Program-made: the position numbers and the translations under genes
NCBI GenBank assembly: GCA_007449985.2
Contig: VIIQ02000028.1
Coordinates: 280,001-344,000 of the forward strand
DNA from: Desmodesmus armatus
Taxonomy: Eukaryota; Chlorophyta; Chlorophyceae; Sphaeropleales; Scenedesmaceae
Direction of reading: 5' to 3'
DNA length: 64,000 nucleotides
Notes under the pieces: generated by a model
What the model was told of the DNA's origin: nothing
Database searches by the model: none
The model's input: the letters and a program-made list of their open reading frames with translations, nothing else
Shown: piece after piece, positions 38,701-49,105 of the stretch
Layout of the letters: each line of letters opens with the position of its first letter
How positions within the stretch are numbered: position 1 is the stretch's first letter

Positions 38701-41700
38701 AGCACAACTCATGGTGCCTAAGCCTACCAGGAGTGATAGCACACACATCAAGCTGGCATGTAGGACAGAAACACGCCCTGGCTTTCGATCCATGGGCATA
38801 GCTTCAAACAGTCACCATAAGATTATGGCGCGGGCGGCAACTACGCTTCTTGATTTCCCGCAAAAAAAAATGAAATACGGCGCGCCAACACATCACGGTG
38901 CCCAGGCATACCTCGCTAGCCAGGAAGAGCTCCTTTGTCAGCGCCTGCAGGCCCTTCTCTGTGCCCATGTGCAGCTCCTGGTCCTGCTGCGCCTGTTTGA
39001 CACGTGCGGCCTGCAGCAGGTAACGCTTCAGCTGCTTCTCACGCTCCTCAGCAGGGATGACCTGCAAACCCAACAGCATGAGCATGACACGCACGCAATA
39101 GCAGGCAAACATGCGCAAAGTCAGCACAACAGCCGGCAGAGGTCCGCAGAACAGCATGGTTTCAAAAGGCATCTCCGGGATGTCACGATTCAGCTGCGGG
39201 CTGGACATAGCAACAGAGCCTCCGCACCAACCCAAGCAGGTGAGCCTTCAGAGCAGTGCAGGCGTGTTGCGTCCCCTTGCTGAGTGCTTCATCAGCCGCA
39301 GGAGACTGGCTAGTCCGAGGTCCAAGCAAGAGAGAGCACCCCATGCTGGTGCTCATTACAACATCACACCACACTAGCACACCAGCTACATTGATGCAAC
39401 CGTGCATGTCTAGCGTCTCAACACCCACATGCAAGAAGCACAGGGGGCCCGCACTTTTGTCATGTGACATATATCTTGCAAGCAGGGCTACCATGCGAAT
39501 GTGACACCCATGCATCCACCAGAGCAGCACCTGTCCTGCATGTTGCACATTTTTGGATGCCACATCCACTCACATCTTCAGAGACACAGGCAAAGTCATC
39601 TGCATTGTCCACCATGTCCCTGCTGAAGTGGGCCCCCTCTGCCTCAGCAAGCTCCCTCAAGCGTGTGTGCTTGGTGCAGCAGGCCGAGTTCTGGTCAGGC
39701 GGCACGGCAGCTGCCATGCAGGCCTGCAAGCAACGGCACGCCAGGCACACGCTTTACGTAAGCACTCGCGTCTTGACAGAGAGGATACAAGCAGCAGCCA
39801 TGGAGTCTTGTTCTACATACCCTTATGGGCACCAGGGTCAAGACCATGCATCCCTAGCCCGGTCCTCCCCAGAAGCTTTTGTGTGTTGTGTGCAACTGCT
39901 GCAGAGCGAGGACCCCATAGGTGCACACCCACCAGACAGCCGCTGCCGGCAGTGCCACCAGCCCCAACAGCCCTGATCCTGCATGCTATGCAGCTTCGGC
40001 ACATGCACTGCCCACAGGAAGTTCAAACACCAATCATCACCATGCACTGACACTTGCAGTAACATTACTGCAGCAAACGACGCGCGCATGCAGCAAGGGC
40101 CTAACAGGTACCTGGTCATAGAACTCTGGTGCCAGGGCAAGCCGCCTGCCCTCCTTGCTTGAGCCCGCCATCTCCAGCGGCACATAGCGCTGCTTGAAGC
40201 GCTTGTCGATGACTGTCTCCAGGAACTGCTGGTACTTGGCCAGCCGACCAAAGTGGCTGTAAAGCACCTGTCGTCCAGGATAAAACACACAGACAGATCG
40301 AGCTTGTCAGCACGGGTGAATGAGTTACAAACGCACATAGCAGCCACCACAACTGCAAGAAGCACACGGTACGACCCACAACCACTTAGTGCCCCAATGC
40401 TCTGCCATAGTTCTTGTCTGGTCAAAGTGTCGACTTACTACCTTGCTGCGTGCCTGCCTGCCTGCGTGCCAGCCATTCAACCTGCCTGGACACAGTACCG
40501 ACGCAACCAGCAAGCCCCCATGCAATGCTGCAGGCCAGCACACCTGCAGGAGGAAGCAGCGCAGCTCCAGCTGGTGCTCCTTGTCCCACTTGCCCAGTGC
40601 AGCCGCCAGCTCCTCCCCCCTGAACGCAGACTTCTGGTTGTGCGGCAGCGGCAGAGGCACGCCGGACACCTTGCAGGCGTACACCTGCAGCGCCAGGGGC
40701 AGCCCGCCCTCTGCCAAAGCCTGTGCCTCATGCAGCATCTGCAGTATGGTCATGGAGTCCTGCTGCAGGCCATCACTGAAGCTTGGGCCGTCGCTGCTGC
40801 TAGCCCTGCCTGCACTGCCTGCCTGTGCCTGCATGTACTGCTCTGGGTCCAGCATCTGCCTCAAATCCTGGCCAGCTTCCCCCTGCACAGCACAGGCAAT
40901 TGACATTGGGACACACCATAGCAGGGAAAGAACGCTGAAGGATGCTTCATGTGTGGCCAGCACCGCAGGACTTCTGTGCCTATTGTGGTTCCTTCATGAA
41001 TTGGTGAGCACAGCACAGCAAGGCATAAGGAACCGCTGCTGTCACAAGCTGTTTAGGCTGAACTGCAAGTTGTGATGGCAACAGTTACATGCGAAACCAG
41101 CTGCAAGGGCTGCGCATGCTGCACAGCTGGACAGTACAAGTTGTACAGCTGTGCAGCTGAGGGGCAATTGCTCAAACAGCACCTGACACGGTGCTTTGCC
41201 TGCAAACCTAGGTGCATGAGCCAAAACACAAAATGCCTCATGTCTAGGTGGGCTTGATAGCAGCGGTTCATCGTGCAGCATGAGAAAGGCGCTCTGTGTG
41301 TGTCACTGCAACCGCCAGTTGCAGTTTGCTGGAACAACAAAGCATGCTACTCACCATAGTATCTGAGAAGTAGCTGAACACAGTGTAATCCAGCGCCTCT
41401 GGTTGCACTGCAGTAGTGGTCATGGGCAACAACACCTTCAACAGCTGGTACGCCTTGATCTGCCAGTCTGGCGCTGTTGACAGATCCTCAGCCCCAACCA
41501 CAATCTGGCCACGCTGCAGCTGCAGGAGGGCAAACCCTGTTGCCACACACGTCTTCTGTTTCCCTGTCAGGGAGCTGAAGGTGAGCTCAGGCAGGACATG
41601 AACGCCGCCCAGCTCTGCAAAAACAGGACAGCAGGCCAGAGGCAAGGTGAGGAAGCACACGCCTAGCGCTGCATTGAACAAACTGGCACAACATACTTGG

Positions 41701-44700
41701 CCAGCTGCCGCTGCTGCTATAGTACACATCTGACCCAAATGCAAGACACAACCGGCTCGGCCTGGATTCCAACAACACCACCTACCGGCATCATACAGCA
41801 AGCTGTAGGTGCGCCCTGATGCGAACAAGTAGCGACGCAAGGGGCACTCCTGCACAGCAGTCCAGCACAAGGACACAACGGACTGTCAGCTTCCACACCA
41901 GGTCATTTAGCACCCAGGCCTGGTTTCAGCACTTGAGTTGGCCCCATGCACCAATCTTGGCGTATAGCAGTGAGTGTGCTGCCAGCACGCTGACAACAGC
42001 ATCCAACCAACCGCCACTGCAAACAGCCGGTGCAGGGCGCACCTCGACACGGCTGGCCCGCAGCTGCCCGTCCAAACAAATAACAAGGCCAACAGCAGCT
42101 CCCTGGCTGCTTGCAGCCATGCTGTGAGAGCCCAACCCGCCGCTGTACCCTTGCAAGGGCCCATCACTCACCTCCTGGAAGACCTCCAGCCAGGGGTTAG
42201 ACTCTGGATGGAAGCCGTTGGCCTGGTCGCTGCCCTGCTTCCTGCTGGCCCTCAGCCCACGCGCAGCATCGTCCTGCAGCATCTGGGTGAAGTCCAGATC
42301 ATATGCATGCAGCAGGCTGGGCCCCAGCTCAGGGCAGGACATGCCAAAGTCCTTGATGTCACTGTCAGCAGCTGGACCAGACTGCAGGAAGCAGTGATAA
42401 TGGCGGCAGCAGTAACAACAGCATGAGGGAGGCGAAGTCAGCAGGAGCGTGACACTTCAGTTGGCTGAGTCAGCAGGGTGGAAGCTGTCTTGCTGGCCAC
42501 GGCGACCTTGCAAGCTGGCTCTAAGTCTCTACAAGCCAGCACAGCCTGATCAGTGGTGCTCTGTATGGCTGGCTGCTCTCATTCGTGCAGACATGTGCAA
42601 AATTGTGAAGGGGGGCTTGTTGCAAACATCCCAGACAATCCCTGCCTGTAGCGCTCACCAGGTAGCTCTGCCGCACGTGCTGCTGGAACTCCTGCAGGCT
42701 CTTGTGGTACATGGGCCTCTCAGGCTCGCTGAACACCAGCCAGCAGCCCTTCTCAAAGACCTGCGTCAGCTGCTCCAGCAGCATTTTCTCGTCCTGCAAA
42801 CAACACATCGAAGTACAGGCGGAGTGTCAACTGCGCAGGACACAGGCAACATCAGGTGCAGCTTCCAGACTTGGCTACTGGCCACCTTCTGTCAGGGGAG
42901 CAGAGGCCTTGCCCATTCAGCAGCCGTGACATCATCCTTTGGTCCAACTCTCTGCGCCTACCAGACCCTTCCAGATTCAGTATGCTTGCCTGCCGCCTGT
43001 CTGGTGAAAAAACCCACGCACCTGTGCAGGCCCAAACTGGCTTTTCAGCAGCTGCGTGATGGTGGACACCTGCTTTGCTGTCCAGGAGTCCTGGCCCTTG
43101 GCGTCTGCAGCCTTGCCCTTGCCCTGTGCGTTGTAGTTCTTCAGCTGCTCAAAGGCTGCCTTGACATCCTTGTCCCACACACACACAACTTCTGCAGCTC
43201 TTGCATGTGCTTCTCAGGCGTGGGGCCCTTGTCACCCAGTGTGGACTCCGACAGGTACTTGAGCACCTGCATGGAGAGCATACGGTGCATGTGTGAGCGG
43301 GTTGCTGGCAGGTAACAGGCCAACAGGGCTGTGTGTCACATGAATTGGGAGAGCGCAGGTGCAGGAGTGCCCTCAACTCCCTGCTACCAGGCCAGCCGCC
43401 AACACTCAGCTGATTTCAGCTGCTCGAGTGACCTTTCCTCATACACATGGTCTAGCCCTAAGGTTCAGCACAAGTGTTGACCATCAGTGTCTTGCAGTGT
43501 TGTTGCTGCTGGCTCAACAATCTTTTGCCCCAACCTTGCAATCTGTTCACACTTGACACATGATGGGCACCAATGGCGTCTGCTGGTGGTCATAGCACCT
43601 CTAGTTGCCCTGCACACCCCCAGCACCCTCGTACCTCCTCAGCCTTCTGCTGTGCTGCCTTGATGACCTCCTTGTGCTCAGCCAGCTCCTGCACTGCCTT
43701 CTCATTACCTGCCTTGCCGCGCAGAGCATCCTTCACCTGGACAGCAGCAATAGTACAGTGCAATAGCAGCAGGCAGTAGTTTTGCAGACACATGCTCACC
43801 TTAAAGGTATGTAGCTATACAGGAGGCTGGCAAGGCACAGTCACAGGCACACTGTGTGCTGGCGTTGGGCCATGCAGGCTGTTTCAACACTGACTGCAGG
43901 CACACTCCCCACACACGCCCAGCAGCAAGCCACATTGGCAACCTGCGGGTTTCTAGAAACACACCTGCAAACGCAGGAACTCATGCTGGTACATATGTGA
44001 AATGCAGATCTGCACAGTGGCGTTGCTGCATCAGGCTGCATCAGGCTGCATCAGGTGTCAATTACCTTGTCAGTGTCCTTCCCTCGCTTCTGCTGCGGCT
44101 GCTGCTTGGGCGTGGGCGACTGGCGCTCAAGGGCTGCCTTGGCTGCTGCTGCCTTGGCAGCCTTTTCCTTGGCCTCCTTCTCCTTGTCCTTCTCCTTGGC
44201 TGCTGCTGCTGCTGCCTTGGTCTTGGCTGCATCCTTGGCCTTGCCCTTGGGCTCCTCCTTGGCCTCAGGCTTGTTTTCCTGCAATGCATGCAGCAGGATT
44301 CTTGATCCGTAAGCCGTGTAAATCAATAAGTAATTCTGCGATGTTACACCTTGGCTATGAAGCACAAGGTGTGGTTGGCTTGACAGCACAAAGCACAATA
44401 GTATTGTGTTGTCAGACTGCATTCAGGCATGCACACCATGCATTGAGAGAGCTGCAGGTGCTCCAGGAATGCCTCGCCCCCGGGGTTGACCTCTGATTTG
44501 CATACGTATCCCCATGGCATGGTCACACCGTACATGGCGCAGAGCGTTGCTCACCAGCCCTACTGCTTACTGCGGCAGGCAGTGACCTGCCAGGCTGTCA
44601 GGAACATGGCACACCATGCAATGCAGGTGCGTACTTGAAGGTGGGATGCACACTGGATGCGCTGCATACGCATGCTGTAATGCAGGCAGCCAACCAGCCT

Positions 44701-45592
44701 GCTGTGTTGGGTGAAGCATCTGTGCTTTCTGTGATCACGCCCCATGTGATCACGCCCCATGCAAGACAACTGTTGAATCACCAACATACCCTCAATCAAC
44801 AGGGCTGCATGTCACCGTCTTTTCACCTGTCAGTCCCTCACTGACACCAAATTGCTGCCCTGACCCCATCTGCTGACACCCCCCCCCCCGCGCGCGCGCG
44901 CACAGCAGCACAACTTCAGGCATACGCCCATGTGCATGGCATGCTTACCGCCATAGCTTTGAGTGCCTTCCACAGCTCCTGTGCCAACACGTCACCGCCC
45001 TGCTTCAGCTGAAACTTGGCGTTCAGGTAGGCGTGCACAAGCTCAGAGCCGAGGTGGGCCGCCAGCTGCTGCTGGGTGCCCTTGGCTGCTGCATCATCTT
45101 CTGCTGCTGCTGGGTAGTCCACTGGCGGCTGCCACTGCTCTACCCACTGCTGAGGGCTGGCCTCCTGCACCAGGCTGTGCAGGTCGGCCACCAGCTTCTC
45201 CCTCAACTCATGCTGCTCCTGGGCCTGGGAGGCCTCAGCCACCAGGACAAGCCCTTGAAGGCTGCCCAAGTTAGCACGATAGACTGCTTTTGGCCTGGTG
45301 CAGCTTTCCTAGCTTCCTCCCACTCCTGCAGTGCCATGCCAGTAAGCTGCCGCAGCTGCTCCAGCACATCGCCGGTGGGTTGCGTGCCCCCCTTCTTTAT
45401 CAGCAGGTACAGCCCACCCAGCAGCCCCAGGCGTGAGTTGCTGCTGCCCTCGTACCCCTCGGCCACGAAACGGGCAAGTGCGCTGCCATCATTGCAGCGC
45501 AACCCCGTGGCCACCCAGGCTTGCAAGGGACGAAGATCAGCATCTGCTGTGGGCTGCTTCTTGCGTTTGGCAGCTGGTTTGCCTCCCGCCAT
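29766..45592 (-). CDS. Giant zinc-knuckle / ubiquitin-hydrolase (DUB-like) fusion protein
   Basis: About 24 exons and ~2,740 residues. Coding blocks: 45592-44949 (one frame break), 44278-44066, 43736-43635, 43266-43022 (one frame break), 42793-42659, 42381-42172, 41849-41786, 41614-41355, 40882-40544, 40267-40112, 39723-39574, 39061-38912, 38642-38441, 38111-37915, 37594-37448, 36972-36714, 36060-33766, 33518-32696, 32332-32209, 31841-31572, 31411-31265, 30860-29766. Junction phases agree. The N-terminal ~1,150 residues are helical and unrecognised. The 2.3-kb exon is acidic, then holds CCHC knuckles at ~1354-1485 (CWRCGEVGHTPTHC, CEKCGKFGHGFEEC, CYKCGRYGHNHMGC and others), then Gln-rich linkers. 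The C-terminal UCH domain has the Cys box (GEYNCFLNVVVQCLW), a CHVC metal site and the His box (YYGQHYMAF, WLMFDD), closest in style to plant ubiquitin-hydrolase-related proteins. The triad is intact, so cleavage of ubiquitin is possible. The tail is Gly/Arg/Pro-rich. Confidence 0.82.
32441..32533 (+). repeat. Dispersed repeat, copy 2
   Basis: Shares agtacagtac, taattg, ctagccagcgag and gggctcatgagggtg, in order, with 1541-1650. It sits in the DUB-gene intron between the coding blocks ending at 32696 and 32332, so it was tolerated as an intronic insertion. Confidence 0.7.
35075..35475 (-). other. CCHC zinc-knuckle array within the DUB-like gene
   Basis: Five classical C-x2-C-x4-H-x4-C knuckles, one shortened knuckle (CKRCGRRHHSDKC) and a C-terminal Cys cluster (VCPTCGRCGTGC) follow each other with short spacers. 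Such arrays bind single-stranded RNA or DNA, or proteins, in families such as CNBP and ZCCHC proteins. This placement between a helical region and a UCH domain is the notable feature of the gene. Confidence 0.9.
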
Positions 45593-46054
45593 CCTGATCA
45601 AGGCAACCGCATGTACACGTCACTAATCACAGTATCAAAACGATCAGAACACCATGCCTTTGTCCAGTTGCTGCTGCTCGACCCAGATGGACTTGTGGAA
45701 CGAGCAGGAATGCCCTGCAAATACTTTTGGAAGGTCTAGTACGTTGGCTGACAACCGGCCGAGGTCGACATCACCTTGCTGCGAAGCTTGTCATTTCTGT
45801 CTCTAGATCAGGGTCATGTTTCCAACAATCCGACAGCCGGGGTCCGGATACCTGTAGTAGGCCAACTTGATCAATAATACTGACTCAAAGCAAGCACTGC
45901 TAGAGCCTTGTCAGCGGCCTCTGGGAGCCTCACTGTCGTTTTGTCCAGGCTGGCCCACACACACTCAGCTCTTCCACACATCCCCCGTAGTGGGTGACGA
46001 TTGTAGCACTCCGTTGGCTGTACATGTGATGGATGAGCTGACACAGCCCAGGCA
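45593..46054. promoter_or_regulatory. Shared divergent upstream region (DUB-like / GT61)
   Basis: The 462 bp between the ATG of the minus-strand DUB-like gene and the ATG of the plus-strand glycosyltransferase must hold both promoters and both 5' leaders. No TATA-like motif is obvious. Co-regulation is only an inference from spacing. Confidence 0.5.
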
Positions 46055-48668
46055 ATGGCTGGTATCGGCAGGCTGAGGGCAAGCTGGCACCTGCTCCTGC
46101 TCCTTGGCACCTTTGCCTGGCCTCTCGCAACTGGTCTCCACACCAGGTCAATTGAATATCACGATAAGCAGATCAAGGACGTCAAGAAGCTTCAGCCTGG
46201 GTATTGGCTGAGGGTACGTTGCTTTGGGTAACACTCACGCTGACTGTCAGTGGTCTCAGCACTTGCCAGCCCCTGCAATGGGCTCGCCCAATGTCAAAGT
46301 CTTTTGTGTGCCATGCTGCCCCTGCAGGTGGCTGCCAAACACATCAGCACAGACGGCCAGGACGCAACATGTTTGAGAGACTATGGCCAGCAGTACCTCA
46401 GCCGCTGGAGCAAGCTGCAGGGCGCGTACTGCAACACAACAGAAGCAGCGCACAGCAGCACCTACGGCAGCCACGTGCAGTGCTATGCACATCCTGAAGC
46501 AGACCTCAGCACATGCTTGGTGCAGCACCTACTGCTCGCCAGCACTAGCGCCTTCCTAGGCAGCTCACCGCATAGCAGCGAGCTGCCGCAGCCCAGCAAA
46601 GGCAGCATACACCTTGCCTGCAACAGGACAGCAGACCCAGACACCTTCCTGCGTGGCCGGCTGCAGAGCAACGAAGGCAGTAGGGCCTGGCTCGTCACTG
46701 CGCCAAGATTCGAAGCAGCCGACAGCCAAGCTCAGCACGCCTGCAGCGGGGCAGAGGCTATAGCTCACCCTGTCATCTTTGTGCTGAGGGTGGACCCTCA
46801 GAATGCCTTCCACCACCTCGAAACCGTGGTGTCTGTGTTTGCAGCAATGGCTGTCCTGCAGCTGGACAAGGGCCACCTGTCTCATGGTTTGGAGGTGGGT
46901 GCACACCCACATAATTCTGGGCAGCTGTGCTTTGATGTGTTGGTGGCGGTGCGGAAGTTGCTGCAGCACCCGGCGGACGTCATAAGTTTGCTAGCAATTT
47001 GTCCAACTGTCGACGGCACCAGCTTGCATCGTTCACTATCACTGTTACATGGTTCAGGCTGTTACATGTTGGCTCACAGCCAACTCGCCCTGCATTGCAA
47101 TCCCTTGACATGCATGCAGCTGCGTGCAGGGCCGGCACACACATGTATGACCCTCTTCGGCCGTGTAACGTCTGTCTTCCTTCAAGTGTCTTACACATGT
47201 CACCACATACCCTGCATATGCTTGTGCTGACCCAGACACGCCCCTCATGCATGGCTTGCAGGTGGTGATAGCAGATGACAGGCAGGCAGGCTACTTCCTG
47301 CACATCTGGCGCAGGCTGTCATGGCCCCACCCCCTGCGCATCCTGCGCAAACAGCCCTTCCCTGACAACGCATGCTTCTCCAAAGCCATCATCGCCCCAT
47401 ACGCAGCCCATGCACAGTCCCTGTTGACGTACAAGGCAGGCTCCGTAGATGAGGTGCTGTGTGAGTCTGTTGTCCTGCAGGCCACCAGTCGGTGGCTGCG
47501 GCAGCTCTTCAGAGACCTGCTGCCACCTGCGCTGCTGCACGCCATTAGGCGAGCTGCAGACCCTGAAAGTGGCAGCGCGGACCAGGGCCCACTGGCTGAA
47601 AGTACCGACAGCAGCAGCGGCAGGGGTGTGGACGGCACAGCAAGCCACAGGCCGATGCAGTTCCTGGGTGCTGAAGGCAGGTTCAGGGACCTTGCTCCTC
47701 TGGAGCCCAGCCCCACCCAGACAGCATCACCATTGGAGCTGCTGTACGTGGTTTGGCTCAGCAGGCGGCGGTTTGAGCAGCAGCATGCGGCTGAGTTGAC
47801 GCCCTGGCAGAAGGCCCGGGTGCTGTCAGAGCAGCAGCAGCAGGATTTGGTGCTGGGGCTGCAGCAGGCGGTGCTGAAGTGGAATGCGCAGACGTGTGTG
47901 ACAGCCGGGCAGACGGACTGCAAGGCCAGGAGCATCATGTTCAGCTTGCAGGTGAGCAATCCTCTGCTAGATGGCATGAATGCAGCTGCCTGTGTAGACG
48001 GGTTGTGTATGCCTGCTGCCTGATGCTGCGTGTTTACAGACAGCTGTTGGTTTGGTCAACAGTAGCCAGTTGCAAACCGTTTTTCCTGCACCAAGAGGAT
48101 GGTGAGTGACAGCATGCTGAGGGGAACCAGCCCCCAGTCCCAACCCTTCACAACGGAAGATGGTGCAATATGCCGCTTCCGTTCATGCGCGCACGTCCTG
48201 AATCGATACAGAGACTTGCCCACCCTCTGGATTGAAGGCACACCCATTGCCTATGCACCTGCTGTTGTGCTTGCACTGCAGGTAGCTGAGCTGTCAGAGA
48301 TGAGCTTCTACCCTGACCAGCTGTCTCTGATGATGCGTGCTGGGGTGCTGGTGGGTGTTCATGGGGCAGGCCTCGCCAACCAGATCTACATGCAGCCACG
48401 GGTTGGTGCTGTTGTTGAGCTGTGGTATGGCATGGAGAGCAACACACACTACCACAACATGGCGCACATGCTGGGCCATGCATACTCCAATGTGAAGGTG
48501 GAGGATGAGCAGTTGGATGTTGGTGCTGTTGCAGCTCAGGTGACTGCAGCCATGGATGCTGCTGCTGCAAAGCGTGCAGCTGCACATGCTGCTGCAGCCT
48601 CCAGTCGCAAGAGGTGGTGGCAGAGAGGGCACAGCAGCGGCAGCAGGGACGGCACACCTATAGACTGA
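46055..48668 (+). CDS. GT61-like glycosyltransferase, type II membrane or secreted
   Basis: Probably transfers a pentose or similar sugar in the Golgi. Exons are 46055-46213, 46328-46894, 47262-47951, a short one from 48040, and 48282-48668. The first exon encodes a hydrophobic signal/anchor (WHLLLLLGTFAWPLA). Exons 1-3 join in phase 0. The C-terminal exon has the family's hallmark GVLVGVHGAGLANQIYMQP, preceded by VAELSEMSFYPDQL and followed by VELWYG, as in plant xylosyl- and arabinosyltransferases of GT61 (DUF563). TAVGLVNSSQ at 48040 matches the conserved CF-x-AVVGL region. The joint between 48101 and 48282 is unresolved: the obvious donor (GATG|gtgagt) leaves a phase that does not fit the last exon, though an in-frame stretch (RFRSCAHVLNRYRDL) lies between. 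TGTAA lies at 48745. Acceptor and donor sugar are unknown. Confidence 0.8.
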
Positions 48669-49105
48669 GTGTTTTGCTGGGGTCAGGGCATCGGCTGGGT
48701 ATTGTGGACTGTGACTGACTGATTTGTGGCACCGCAACGATCACTGTAATGTTGGAAAGACTCTCACCGACTTGACTGTGGCGGCCCAGCAACAGCATGC
48801 ACCCAATGGGGGAGGGGGAGGGGGGCAGAAGGTAAAGACAGGGGGCAGGGGTACTTGGCTGCAGATTACTATATACTGTTGTATTGCGCTTAAACTCGTG
48901 GCAGCGTCATTGCCCATGCTTGGCGATGAACCCTGGGGGTACAGCTACAGCATGTTATTGACTCCTTGTGGGCAGGACATGTCTGTCTCGCCAGCTCCGA
49001 CAGTCATCTTACACTCTAACCAACACTTTACAGCCATTGAATACTTTTTGAAGTGCCGATTCGTCACCCAGCCGAAGTTCTTGAGTTTGCGGAGAGCAAG
49101 GAACC
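48669..49105. other. Intergenic interval
   Basis: Holds TGTAA at 48745-48749 for the GT61-like gene, a short G-rich tract near 48807-48851 and the leader of the acyltransferase gene. No gene is seen. Confidence 0.65.
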
